Assembly: GCA_003599575.1 (NCBI GenBank)
Contig: QZKV01000188.1
Location: forward strand, 1 to 35,422
Origin: Desulfobacteraceae bacterium
GTDB taxonomy: Bacteria; Desulfobacterota; Desulfobacteria; Desulfobacterales; Desulfosarcinaceae
Reading direction: 5' to 3'
Length of the DNA: 35,422 nucleotides
Part shown: in pieces, positions 1 through 8,442 of the stretch
Numbering within the stretch: the first letter of the stretch is position 1
Layout of the letters: each line of letters begins with the position of its first letter
The notes under the pieces: generated by a model
Databases searched by the model: none
What the model saw: only the letters and a program-made list of their open reading frames with translations
Told to the model about the DNA's origin: nothing
Translations under genes and position numbers: made by a program

Positions 1-251
1 TCCGGGTAGCGCAGAAATTCCACTTCACGGACCCCCAGCAGGTCGGCCGCGGCCTGCTGCTCTTGTTCCCGCATTTGCAAAAGCGCCTCCGGCGCCAGGG
101 TGCGGTCCGTGGTTCCCTTCTCTCCGCTGGTGCAGACCACATAGGCCGCACAACGTCCTTCCGCGATCCAGCGGGCCACGCTGCCCGCAGCGCCGAATTC
201 CGCATCGTCCGGGTGAGCCGTTATGACCAGTATATCGACGGGTGCTTTCAC
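1..251 (-). CDS. PIG-L (LmbE/MshB-like) family deacetylase, C-terminus cut by window
   Basis: The N-terminal 83 or so residues are visible; the rest lies beyond base 1. The protein starts with a beta-strand followed by AHPDDAEFG, the zinc-binding AHPDD signature of the PIG-L/LmbE family, and continues with TSGEKGTTDR and a typical LxMREQEQ helix. Known members remove N-acetyl groups from GlcNAc-type sugars or conjugates (MshB in mycothiol, BshB in bacillithiol, PIG-L in GPI anchors). I chose the GTG at 251 because a GGAG sits about 6 bases upstream; the ATG at 262 runs into a stop at once. It lies 107 bp downstream of an MshA-like glycosyltransferase on the same strand, so it probably deacetylates that enzyme's product. 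The substrate is not known. Confidence 0.88.
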   Translation of the reverse strand, partial: MKAPVDILVITAHPDDAEFGAAGSVARWIAEGRCAAYVVCTSGEKGTTDRTLAPEALLQMREQEQQAAADLLGVREVEFLRYP

Positions 252-358
252 GTATGCTCCATCTTTTGCGCCCAGAGCCGCGCAGGCGCAGAGAAAAAGG
301 AGCGGTTCTCCTGGAATCTCTGCGCGCATGCGTCGGTGCGCCTTCATGCCTGCGTTTT

Positions 359-1651
359 TCAGTTCGGAAGCCCCCCTGCGCACGGCGCCATGACCGGGGG
401 GTTCTGCGCGGGATCATGCGCCTCCAGCAGGGACTCGTAAATATCACCCACGGCTGCTGCCACGCGCTGCCAGCCGTAAGCTTCGGCCGTGGCGCGGATC
501 TGTCGATTTCCCGGACGCCGCTCGGGAGGTTGGGCCAGAATGCGTGCGATCCCTTCCGCGACAGCCCCATCGTCCGCGGAGCCGATGAGAATGCCGTTCA
601 CGCCGTCCTGGATGATCGACTCAACCGCTCCGACCGGTGTGGCCACCACCGGTATGCCGCACGCCAGGGCCTCAAGCACGACCAACCCAAAACTTTCATA
701 GTCCGACGGAAAAGCCAGGAGGTCGGCAGCGCTGTAATATGGGGGCAGATCCTGCTGTTCGACGCGCCCGACGAAGCGAACGGCATCCGCCAGGCCCAGT
801 TGGGCGGCCAATGCGATCAGATTGAGGGAACTGGGGGCCTGCGGGCCGTCGCCGCCGATGATCAGCAGATGCAGCTTTGGAAAGCGGGAGCGCAGCTGTC
901 CGGCCGCCCTGATCAATCGATCCAATCCCTTAAGGGGGGCGAAGCGGCCCACATACAACACGACATCGGAATCGGGCGCGATCTCCAAATGCCGGCGCGA
1001 AGCGATGCGGTCTGCGGGCCGAAAAAGTTCCAGGTTCACCCCGCAGGGGACCACGCTGACATGGGTGCGGCGGGCATGCGAAAATCGGATCAGGTTGTCC
1101 ATTTCGCGCGGCGCCGCGACCACGACACGATCGGCCGACATGGCCAGCCAGCGCTCGTGGGCAATGCGCAGCTGGGATTCGGCTTCCCCCGCACAGGTTC
1201 TGTTCTTTACCGCCCCCAAGGTATGAAACATGGTGACATGGGGGCGGCGCCAGCGCGCCTGGGCCATTGCCCCGACCACTCCGGAAAGCCAATAGTGGCT
1301 GTGAATGATATCGTATTCACGATGCCGGCTGCGGGCGTAAGCCTCCAGAACTTTGAACACGTCGGGGAGAAATTCCGGCCAATTTTCCCTGGCTGCTTTT
1401 ATATCCGAACCATGGCCTAGATGAATCAGCCGCACATTGGGATAAAGGCGCGTTTCAGGGGCAGCGCCGCCGGCGCAGGTGAAAATATCGATCTTGTGAC
1501 CGGCTGCGCCCAGCCAACGGGACAGTTCGCGCACGTAAACGCTCATCCCGCCCGTGTCGCTCGTCCCCAGCGGACCGATGGGACTGGAGTGCAGGCTGAG
1601 CATGGCGATGCGCAGGGATGCAGTTGAGCCGTATGGGTTTGAATGCGTCAT
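359..1651 (-). CDS. GT4-family glycosyltransferase, MshA-like
   Basis: About 430 residues, normal length for a two-Rossmann-domain GT-B enzyme. The N-terminus reads MLSLHSSP..GPLGTSDTGGMSVYVREL, very close to the start of MshA and sucrose-phosphate synthase-type GT4 enzymes, where the GG loop contacts the acceptor. The C-terminal domain has YVGRFAPLKGLDRLI and the retaining-GT motif ESFGLVVLE (the EX7E pair) near residues 317-325. Such enzymes move a sugar from a nucleotide sugar to a small acceptor such as inositol phosphate, malate or a lipid. An open frame reaches back to a TTG at 1747, but I prefer the ATG at 1651, which matches the family start; no strong ribosome site decides it. It sits between an acyltransferase and a PIG-L deacetylase on the same strand. 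Confidence 0.88.
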   Translation of the reverse strand: MTHSNPYGSTASLRIAMLSLHSSPIGPLGTSDTGGMSVYVRELSRWLGAAGHKIDIFTCAGGAAPETRLYPNVRLIHLGHGSDIKAARENWPEFLPDVFKVLEAYARSRHREYDIIHSHYWLSGVVGAMAQARWRRPHVTMFHTLGAVKNRTCAGEAESQLRIAHERWLAMSADRVVVAAPREMDNLIRFSHARRTHVSVVPCGVNLELFRPADRIASRRHLEIAPDSDVVLYVGRFAPLKGLDRLIRAAGQLRSRFPKLHLLIIGGDGPQAPSSLNLIALAAQLGLADAVRFVGRVEQQDLPPYYSAADLLAFPSDYESFGLVVLEALACGIPVVATPVGAVESIIQDGVNGILIGSADDGAVAEGIARILAQPPERRPGNRQIRATAEAYGWQRVAAAVGDIYESLLEAHDPAQNPPVMAPCAGGLPN

Positions 1652-1796
1652 TGCGTTTCGTAAGCCCCTTGGTCCGCTGCCGGATTCAGCTGTTCGCTGC
1701 CGCAGCTGGGTTGCCCGGAAAAGTTCCGGCGGCGGGCGGTTGGGCAACCGGAGAGCCCAACACCCGATTCACCCGCCAGGGCAACGGGCCGGGTCT

Positions 1797-2759
1797 TCAA
1801 ATTTCCAGCATGCATCGATACAACTGGGTCTCCATCCCGCCCAGGCGTTTTTTGTAGACTTCCGCGCCCTTCAAGAAATCGTAGCGCCGGCAGCCTGCTT
1901 CGATCGCGTTGCGGATGCTTAAGATTTTGCTGAGCGCCCCCACGCTCCAGGACTCGAAACGTTCATCATAACCGCTGTTGTACAGATAACGCGTACCAAG
2001 ATAGTCGAAGCAGAGCACGCTCGCGACCGGCCGGTCATTCACGTCCAGAAAGCAAAGCCGCAACATGTGCCGGTCGGCCAGGCCGCGGATCAGATCGCGA
2101 AAATAGCCCTCGACCGCAGCGCTCATGAAAGCCGCCTTTTCCGGGCGATTGGCGCGGAAAAGCGCGATAAAAGCGTCCACCGCCGCACCGAGCGCAGCGC
2201 GGGTATCGATGCACCGGTAACCGATCCGGCCCAGGTTATCCAGGCGGCGAAGTTTTCGCCGGACCTCGTGGCGCTGCTTTCCGTCGAGTTGCAGCAGATA
2301 ACCTTCCCAACTGTCGGGCAGCAACGCTGCGTAGGCCACCTCATCCGGGCTGAGCTCGGTGTTGCCAGGCTGCGGCGATATGGTTGCCAGCGCCTCCAGC
2401 ACCAGCGCATTCGGTTGCAGGGTACGCAGATCCAATCGGCGGATGCCTTGGCCAACAAGATGCGCCAGGACGGTTTCCAGAACCTGCTGCTGGCGTCCGG
2501 GTGCGCTTATCAGGTCCTGGTAGTCGCACACCTCGGGCGCGCCCAGAAATCGGGCCGTGCTGCCGCCGATGGAAAGGGGCATGCATCCTATGGGTGTCCG
2601 CCCGTCATGAACTGTGACGATATGCGGTTCGCCGGTGCGAAGGTGCCGGTGTACGTTCTCCAGCCAGAAGGGCAGCACGAAAAGACAGGGCCAAGGCCAT
2701 GTCGCACGGGTTTGTATCCAAAGATCGTGCAACCCATCAAAAGACTCAATTCTGACCAT
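1797..2759 (-). CDS. GNAT-fold acyltransferase, BioF2-like (Acetyltransf_6)
   Basis: About 320 residues. The C-terminal half has the hallmarks of the BioF2/CelD-type acetyltransferase domain related to FemAB: a basic KQRHEVRRKLRRL helix, VASVLCFDYLGTRYLYNSGYDE, and the closing YDFLKGAEVYKKRLGG. Relatives transfer acyl groups in capsule, exopolysaccharide and cell-surface sugar synthesis. The start is uncertain. The frame is open to a TTG at 2849 with another ATG at 2807; I take the ATG at 2759 because the protein then begins directly with the conserved VRIESFDGLHDLW and a weak GAG lies just upstream. The gene ends 145 bp before the MshA-like glycosyltransferase. An acyltransferase, glycosyltransferase and deacetylase in one run suggest a modified amino-sugar product. 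Confidence 0.8.
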   Translation of the reverse strand: MVRIESFDGLHDLWIQTRATWPWPCLFVLPFWLENVHRHLRTGEPHIVTVHDGRTPIGCMPLSIGGSTARFLGAPEVCDYQDLISAPGRQQQVLETVLAHLVGQGIRRLDLRTLQPNALVLEALATISPQPGNTELSPDEVAYAALLPDSWEGYLLQLDGKQRHEVRRKLRRLDNLGRIGYRCIDTRAALGAAVDAFIALFRANRPEKAAFMSAAVEGYFRDLIRGLADRHMLRLCFLDVNDRPVASVLCFDYLGTRYLYNSGYDERFESWSVGALSKILSIRNAIEAGCRRYDFLKGAEVYKKRLGGMETQLYRCMLEI

Positions 2760-2891
2760 CGGTCTCAGCGCTGCGCTCCCATGATGTCGTGACCTGTTTG
2801 CCCTCATTATTGAAAAGAGGTATTTAGAACACTCCGCCGTGCAGGTCAAACGGGGATTTTGGAGAGCGCGGGACGCCGTTCAATACGGGCT

Positions 2892-4136
2892 CTATTTGAT
2901 ATCCCAGTGATGCCCGGCGGGAGTATCCCTGACCATCACCCCGGCTTCGTGCAGGCAGCCGCGCAGGCTGTCGGCGGCCGCCCATTGCTTCTCATCCCTC
3001 AAACGGGCGCGCAAGGCCAGCACAGATTCCACCAGAGGCGCCAGGCAGGCCTTGCGGTCAGTGGGGCGTCGGGCCAGGTGCCTTCCGATCAAGATCAGCA
3101 TGTCGCGCAAGATCTCTCTGGCGGCTCCCAAGGCACTGCGTTCCTGCAATTGTTCGTGCAGAGCCCAGATGTGATGTTCCACTTCGAGCAAGAGCCCCAT
3201 AGCCTCCTCGATCCGGTCCAGATCGATAAGTGTTTGAATCTTTTCACTCATCATGCTCAATGGATCCCACACCGGATCTTTCGGGGGGGCAGCCTCGGCC
3301 GGCGGGCGGGCCGGATGGCTCTGCGCCGGAGCGCCGCCCCATTCGCTTCCGCCGCGCAGCAGCGCTAAAGGAAGACGGTCCTCTTTTCCGAAGGACAGTT
3401 CCCGTCCCCTGCGGCGTAAGGTGACCCGCCCCATTCCCCTGACAATGGCATCGGGTTTGGCCGGATCGATGATCAGCGCGGTATGCTCATCCAAACCCAA
3501 TATGCCTGTGGTTTCCGGAAGCATGGCCTCCAAGGCATGCAGGCGTGGTTCTCCCATAAAGCAGAAGCGCGTGTCGTGGTTGCCGCCCTCCGCGTTGTTC
3601 CAATGGGGCATGACCACCCAGTCGAAACCGAAGGCTTGCAGCAGGTTCAGTCCCTCGACCCAGAAAGGAGGCTGCCCCACTTTGTAAATCTCATAGACCG
3701 GCAGCGTGAATCGCCCCACTGTCAAAGCGGCCGCACTGGCCGCCACCAGGCATCCGCCGGTCTGAATGCGTTCGCTCAGCAGTTGCGGTATTTTGGTCTG
3801 CCGCCATTGCCCCAGGGCATAGGTCGGGCTGCCGGGTCCGACCAGTATGTAATCGGCCTGCCGCACCAGCTGATAGCTGCGCTCGATCTCCAGAGCGGCG
3901 GTTTCGGACGATTTGAGGGAAGCAATTGTCAGAGAACGCCCAACGCGGGTTCGAAAATAGTCGGCCGCTCTTCGGGAAAGGTGATCGGCATTGAGTTGAA
4001 ACCCGGCGGGCGTGTCGATAAACACGGCCTGGGCGGCTGTTCCGTAACGGTTGAGCAGCGCCTTGTGGACTTCCACCATGGTGGCGGTCAGCTCGCCCGA
4101 CCCCATGAGCGCGATGATGCCGGATATGTTCTGCAC
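2892..4136 (-). CDS. Peptidase S51/glutamine-amidotransferase-like domain fused to a CysS-type C-terminal domain
   Basis: 414 residues in two parts. Residues 1-265 look like the class I amidotransferase/cyanophycinase-like fold: GSGEL at 12-16, LVGPGSPTYAL at 98-108, a nucleophile-elbow-like VAASAAALTVG with Ser134, then MPHWNN, HDTRF and LDEHTA, which could supply the catalytic His and acid. A Pro/Ala-rich linker follows (about 268-292). From about 300 the chain is helical, and the last 50 residues (LRARLRDEKQWAAADSLR...VRDTPAGHHW) match the C-terminal end of cysteinyl-tRNA synthetase. No CysRS catalytic core (HIGH, KMSKS) is present. The start is GTG at 4136 with AGGTGA five bases upstream. 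The family may be a hydrolase; its substrate is unknown. Confidence 0.72.
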   Translation of the reverse strand: MQNISGIIALMGSGELTATMVEVHKALLNRYGTAAQAVFIDTPAGFQLNADHLSRRAADYFRTRVGRSLTIASLKSSETAALEIERSYQLVRQADYILVGPGSPTYALGQWRQTKIPQLLSERIQTGGCLVAASAAALTVGRFTLPVYEIYKVGQPPFWVEGLNLLQAFGFDWVVMPHWNNAEGGNHDTRFCFMGEPRLHALEAMLPETTGILGLDEHTALIIDPAKPDAIVRGMGRVTLRRRGRELSFGKEDRLPLALLRGGSEWGGAPAQSHPARPPAEAAPPKDPVWDPLSMMSEKIQTLIDLDRIEEAMGLLLEVEHHIWALHEQLQERSALGAAREILRDMLILIGRHLARRPTDRKACLAPLVESVLALRARLRDEKQWAAADSLRGCLHEAGVMVRDTPAGHHWDIK

Positions 4137-4340
4137 GTTTCACCTGCCCATCTTTTTAGTCCGAATCTGAAATCATGGCCGCATCGAAAATCGTCCGCCC
4201 GTACTCCATGCCGGGCACATGGTAAAGCATTATCGCTATCCGGGAAAATTCAAGGGCTTCCGGACTGCGGCCCGGCGCCGCAAATGAGCTGGGGAGCCAT
4301 TTTTGTACTTTCTTTTTCCGGCCCGGCGGTTGGATGCCCA

Positions 4341-5180
4341 TCATAGGTGCCGTACAAACCGGTTTTTAATGCTGCCGATCTTTTCGATCCAACAGGCCAC
4401 TTCATCACCCTCCTGTAAAACAACCGGCGGATTGCGGAAGATGCCCACCCCGGCGGGCGTGCCGGTGGAGATCACGTCGCCGGGCATCAGGGTGATGTCG
4501 GCGCTGATATCGGCGATCAGGGTCGGCACATCGAAAATCAGGTCCCGCGTGTTGCCATCCTGCATCAGTCGGCCGTTGACCTGGGTCGTGAGATTCAAGC
4601 TATGCAGATCACCGATTTCGTCCAGGGTCACCAGCGCAGGTCCAAGGGGGGCGAAGGTGTCGAAGGATTTCCCGCGATACCATTGCGAGTCGGCGAACTG
4701 GGCTTGCCGGCCGGAGACGTCGTTCATCACCGTCACCCCGGCGACATGCGCCAGAGCCTCTGGCTTGGCGATGCGTTTGCCTTCCGTGCCGATCACAACG
4801 GCAAGTTCCACTTCCCAATCGATCTGACCGGAGCTTTGCGGCAGGAGCACCGGATCGAAGGGACCGTTTAAGGTATTGGGCGTTTTGCAAAAAATCAGGG
4901 GTGCGGGGGGGCTTTCCAAGCCGCCTTCTTTGGCGTGTTCGAGATAGTTTTTACCCAGACAGATGATCTTTGATGGGCGCGCAATGGGCGGACCCCAGCG
5001 CTCCTTGAGGCCTTGTCCCGGCAGGGCGGTGCCGGCCAGCCGCGCCGGCCAGCCCTGCCTGAAAAATTCCTCATTTATATCGGGAATATCCGGAAAATGG
5101 ACGCGTAAATCGACGATGCCGTCGGCTTGCCACAATCCCGGCCGCTCCTGTCCTCTGGGTCCCAGGCGAATGAGTTTCAT
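4341..5180 (-). CDS. Fumarylacetoacetate hydrolase (FAH) family protein
   Basis: 279 residues. The FAH-fold core starts at KIICLGKNYLEHAKEGG (71-87). The divalent-metal ligands are visible as E123 and E125 in DWEVELAVVIG and D154 in VMNDVSGR, followed by GKSFDTFAPLGP and the C-terminal MPGDVISTGTPAGVG. FAH enzymes hydrolyse or decarboxylate beta-diketo or oxo-acids in catabolic pathways, such as 2-hydroxyhepta-2,4-diene-1,7-dioate isomerase and acylpyruvase. I chose the ATG at 5180 because AAAGGAG lies nine bases upstream; the frame upstream of it has low-complexity, non-conserved sequence. It is first in a co-directional run, with about 200 bp to the next gene. The specific substrate cannot be read from the sequence. 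Confidence 0.9.
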   Translation of the reverse strand: MKLIRLGPRGQERPGLWQADGIVDLRVHFPDIPDINEEFFRQGWPARLAGTALPGQGLKERWGPPIARPSKIICLGKNYLEHAKEGGLESPPAPLIFCKTPNTLNGPFDPVLLPQSSGQIDWEVELAVVIGTEGKRIAKPEALAHVAGVTVMNDVSGRQAQFADSQWYRGKSFDTFAPLGPALVTLDEIGDLHSLNLTTQVNGRLMQDGNTRDLIFDVPTLIADISADITLMPGDVISTGTPAGVGIFRNPPVVLQEGDEVACWIEKIGSIKNRFVRHL

Positions 5181-5561
5181 CGATAAATGCTCCTTTATGG
5201 TTTGTTGTTCAAGTAACAGCCGTTCGCGCTCACACGCCTCCGAGCGCGATTCGGCCGGCCGTTTCGCTGAGTATGCCAAGCAAGCCGGCGCACTGGTTGG
5301 GACATAAATCCACAAATGTCCAGGCTGCGCGGTCCAAGCCGCTCCCGGACAATGGCGCAGATCCGACACGAGGTCTAATGAAACTCAGGTCGATCGTCAA
5401 CCAAGCAGTGCCTCAAAACGATGCACTTTCAATTTGATAGCTCCGCGGTGATTTTTAAATATCTGAAATACAAAGTTTTTTTGAAAAACTTTTTTCTTGA
5501 ATTTTAAAGTCCGATGTGAAAAAGATTCCACCTATTTGATGCGGATGCGGAGAGCCGGCCT
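5181..5561. other. Divergent intergenic region between the FAH gene and the sensor kinase
   Basis: About 380 bases with no convincing gene. The left part is GC-rich and holds the AAGGAG ribosome site of the FAH gene. From about 5440 to 5520 it turns strongly AT-rich and contains a short A/T hairpin. Both flanking genes must be expressed from here, but I cannot point to a clear -35/-10 pair. The kinase has a GGAGAG seven bases before its ATG. Confidence 0.5.
5472..5492. repeat. A/T-rich inverted repeat followed by a T tract
   Basis: AAAGTTTTT and AAAAACTTT are perfect complements around a 3-base loop, with further Ts on the right. It has the layout of an intrinsic terminator but no GC pairs, so it may be a weak terminator, a bent or melting promoter element, or chance in an AT-rich leader. 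Confidence 0.3.
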
Positions 5562-8078
5562 ATGACCCTTGAAAAATCACCAACGCCATTCCCACCGCCG
5601 GATGATCGCTCGGAGCCTTCCATCGAGCACAAATTAAAGCGACTCAGTGAGCTGTTCAGCCTTTTGGGGTCCGATCCTGAACAGAATATTCACATCATCG
5701 TCCAGCAGGCCGCCCGTGTACTGGAAAGCGCGTGTGCACTGTACACCCGCATCGACGATCAACAGCGCTCGCTATCCGCCTGGTCCGGATACAACCCGCC
5801 GCCCGGTTTTCCACCGGACGACAAGGGCAACAGTCAAATTTGCAACCAGACTGCCGCTTTCTTTGCTTTCAAAGGAGGCAGCCAGCCGCTGGCAATAGGG
5901 GATCTGGCCCAAACCCCGCACTTTTGGGAAGATCCCTATATCCGCCAATATGGCATCAAATCCTATATCGGATGTCCGGTGCACTGCAAAGGCAAGACGA
6001 TCGGCACCCTGTGTATCGTGGACATCCGCACCCGCAATTTCACCCAGGTGGACACCTATATCATCGGCACACTGGGCAAATCACTTTCCCTCGAGGAAGA
6101 ACGCCACGAGGCCGAAGCGGCCTTGCGGCGCAGTGAGGCGGAACACCGGCGCCTGTACAAGCTGCTTCGGCTGATGGCCGACAATGTCCCCGACATGATC
6201 TGGGCCAAGGATCTGGACGACCGTTACATGTTCGTCAATCAGGCCATGTGCGACAAGTTGCTCAAATGCAAGCGGCCCGAGGACGCCATCGATAAAACCG
6301 AAGCCTATTTCGCCCGCAAAGAGCGCGAGCTGGGACACCGCCACACCTTCGGGGAGCTGGGTATCGAATCGGACCGGATCACCAAACGCAGGAAGCTGGC
6401 CGGCCGTTTTGTGGAAGAGGGCTTGATCCGCAATGAACATCTTGTCCTGGATATTCATAAGGCGCCTTTCTGGGGTGAAAACGGCCAACTGATCGGCACG
6501 GTGGGCTGCGGTCGCGATATCACACGGGAAAAGCTAACCGCCCAGGCCCTGCAGGAGAGCGAAAAGCGATACCGCGACTTGTACAACAACACCCCGGTGA
6601 TGCTCTACTCATTGGATCGCGAAGGCCGGGTGACCAGCGTCAGCAACCTGTGGCTGGAGATCATGGGATACAAACGCGAGGAGGTCATCGGCCGCCACGC
6701 CTTCGATTTTCTGGCCCCCGAAAGTCGCCGCGAAGCCAGAGAATCATTATTCCCCCATTTCTACAAATCGGGGCAAATGAGAAGCCAGCCCTGCCAGTTT
6801 GTCACCAAAAGCGGTGGCCGCCGTGAAGTTCTGCTCAGCGCCATCGCCCAGCGCGATGCCGAGGGGGAGTATGACGGCGCCTTGGCTTTTGTCATCGACG
6901 TGACTCAGACCAAGGAAGCCGAAAAGGATCAGCGCCGGTTGACCACCCGCTTGCAACAGGCTCAGAAAATGGAGGCGATCGCCACCCTGGCCGGTGGCAT
7001 TGCGCACCAGTTCAACAACGCCCTGGCGGTCATCCTGGGCAATATCGAGCTGATTTATATGGACGGCATCCCCGATGGCAAGCTGCAGCGCTTCATCGGA
7101 CCGATCAACCAGGCCGGTCAGAAAATGGTGCATTTGACCAGCCAGCTGCTGGCTTACGCCCGGGGCGGTAAGTTCCAGACCCAGATCGTTCCGTCGCACC
7201 GTTTTGTACACGAAGCCATGAGCCTGGTCAGTCATAGTTTGGCATCCTATGTGGAACTCAAGACCGATTTGGATGAGACAGCCGATCCCATCGAGGTGGA
7301 CAGCACTCAGATGCAGATGCTGTTGGCCGCCATCTTGTCCAATGCCTCGGAGGCCATCGAGCAAAAAGGCACTGTGACGGTGACCTTGCGCAATGCCGAC
7401 CTGACGTCCGAAGATTGCCTCCGATATCCGGGAATCAAACCGGGAAAGTTTGTGTTGCTGCGCATCCAGGATACCGGAAAAGGCATGGATGAGCAGGCCT
7501 GCACCCGCATCTTCGAACCTTTTTTCACGACCAAGTTTCAAGGGCGGGGTTTGGGCATGGCGGCCGTGTACGGCATTGTCAAAAAGCATGGCGGCTATGT
7601 CTATGTCGAATCGGAACCGGGACAAGGCACGACGGTTTCCGTTTACCTGCCCCGTGCCCGCTGGGCCCAGCCTGTGCCTGAACAGCAACCCCGTCTCAGG
7701 TCCCGCCGCAGCGGTACGGCCTTGATCATCGAAGATGAACAACTGGTGATGGAGGTGAACCGGGCCATTGTCGAAAAGCTGGGTTACCAGGTGCTGGAAG
7801 CCAAGACGGGCAAGGAGGCCCTGCACATCGCCAGAACCTATGAGGGCCATATCGACTTCGCCCTGCTGGATGTCATCCTGCCGGATACGAGCGGCAACCA
7901 GATTTATCCCAAGTTGAAAGAAATATTGCCCCAACTTAAAGTGATTGTCTGCAGCGGCTTTACATTGGACGGACCGGCGCGCGAAATCCTCAATGCCGGC
8001 GCCGAAAGTTTCCTGCCCAAGCCTTTCACGGTAGCCGCATTGTCATCCGCCCTGGATGAAATTCTGAAGGACAATTGA
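5562..8078 (+). CDS. Hybrid sensor histidine kinase (GAF-PAS-PAS-HisKA-HATPase-REC)
   Basis: 838 residues without obvious membrane segments, so probably cytoplasmic. Domains in order: GAF (about 25-180; GIKSYIGCPVHCKGKTIGTLCIVD), PAS (about 198-325; VPDMIWAKDLDDRYMFVNQ), PAS (about 337-450; MGYKREEVIGR), HisKA with the H-box LAGGIAHQFNNALAVILGN (phospho-acceptor H482), HATPase with N-box AAILSNASEAI (about 587), G1 DTGKGMD (about 637) and G2 GRGLGMAAVYGI (about 661), then a receiver with acidic EDE (about 725), phospho-acceptor D770 in LLDVILPD and K820 in LPKPF. Phosphate would pass from H482 to D770 and on to an unlinked partner; no output regulator lies next to it. GGAGAG seven bases upstream supports the ATG. 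The residue after the phospho-histidine is Gln rather than the usual Asp/Glu. Confidence 0.93.
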   Translation: MTLEKSPTPFPPPDDRSEPSIEHKLKRLSELFSLLGSDPEQNIHIIVQQAARVLESACALYTRIDDQQRSLSAWSGYNPPPGFPPDDKGNSQICNQTAAFFAFKGGSQPLAIGDLAQTPHFWEDPYIRQYGIKSYIGCPVHCKGKTIGTLCIVDIRTRNFTQVDTYIIGTLGKSLSLEEERHEAEAALRRSEAEHRRLYKLLRLMADNVPDMIWAKDLDDRYMFVNQAMCDKLLKCKRPEDAIDKTEAYFARKERELGHRHTFGELGIESDRITKRRKLAGRFVEEGLIRNEHLVLDIHKAPFWGENGQLIGTVGCGRDITREKLTAQALQESEKRYRDLYNNTPVMLYSLDREGRVTSVSNLWLEIMGYKREEVIGRHAFDFLAPESRREARESLFPHFYKSGQMRSQPCQFVTKSGGRREVLLSAIAQRDAEGEYDGALAFVIDVTQTKEAEKDQRRLTTRLQQAQKMEAIATLAGGIAHQFNNALAVILGNIELIYMDGIPDGKLQRFIGPINQAGQKMVHLTSQLLAYARGGKFQTQIVPSHRFVHEAMSLVSHSLASYVELKTDLDETADPIEVDSTQMQMLLAAILSNASEAIEQKGTVTVTLRNADLTSEDCLRYPGIKPGKFVLLRIQDTGKGMDEQACTRIFEPFFTTKFQGRGLGMAAVYGIVKKHGGYVYVESEPGQGTTVSVYLPRARWAQPVPEQQPRLRSRRSGTALIIEDEQLVMEVNRAIVEKLGYQVLEAKTGKEALHIARTYEGHIDFALLDVILPDTSGNQIYPKLKEILPQLKVIVCSGFTLDGPAREILNAGAESFLPKPFTVAALSSALDEILKDN

Positions 8079-8093
8079 TTCGTCCGCGCAGGG

Positions 8094-8130
8094 GAAAATT
8101 TCAAATTTGAATCTGAAATTTCAAATTTTG
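8094..8130. repeat. Two near-identical AT-rich repeats beside tRNA-Trp
   Basis: The unit GAAAATTTCAAATTTG (8094-8109) recurs as GAAATTTCAAATTTTG (8115-8130). Each contains overlapping short palindromes (TCAAATTTGA, TGAAATTTCA). It lies between the converging ends of the kinase gene and tRNA-Trp. It could serve as a bidirectional transcription end or be a small dispersed repeat; there is no clear GC stem. Confidence 0.45.
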
Positions 8131-8141
8131 AATTGAAGGTA

Positions 8142-8217
8142 TGGCAGGCCAGGAGGGACTCGAACCCCCAGCACCCGGATTTGGAGTCCGGTGCTCTACC
8201 ATTAGAGCTACTGGCCT
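8142..8217 (-). tRNA. tRNA-Trp: tRNA-Trp (anticodon CCA)
   Basis: Read on the minus strand, the acceptor stem AGGCCAG pairs with CTGGCCT, followed by discriminator G and an encoded CCA. The anticodon stem CCGGA/TCCGG encloses the loop CTCCAAA, giving anticodon CCA. The T arm contains GGTTCGAGTCC. In many bacteria this tRNA sits in front of secE-nusG; here it stands alone, between the ends of uvrA (upstream on the same strand) and the kinase gene (convergent). The 225 bases between uvrA and the tRNA hold no gene that I can support. Confidence 0.97.
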
Positions 8218-8442
8218 GCATCTGTGCAAAGAGACCTTCTCCTTAGCAGTTTTTCCAACCCAACGCCAGCTTTTCCGTGATCGATCCGCCCCGAGATGAA
8301 ATCCACCCGCGGCGAACCGGGGAGGAGCTGTTGGCCGTGCAGCCTGCGGTACCAACCGAAGCTCGATCTCACGATGATTGGGGCAAACGGGTCACAGGCC
8401 ACGCGGCCAACGAGCCGCGGCACCCAAACGCACCCGCCAGGT

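Noticed and set aside
242..1420. Plus-strand open frame of 392 residues opposite the glycosyltransferase
   Set aside because: Antisense shadow; the minus-strand frame has clear GT4 motifs.
4156..4344. Small 62-codon minus-strand frame whose ATG overlaps the FAH stop
   Set aside because: The overlap hints at coupling, but there is no ribosome site, no recognisable motif and the composition looks random. Kept only as a possibility.
6747..7934. Minus-strand open frame of 395 residues inside the sensor kinase
   Set aside because: Antisense shadow of the HATPase/REC coding sequence without its own motifs.
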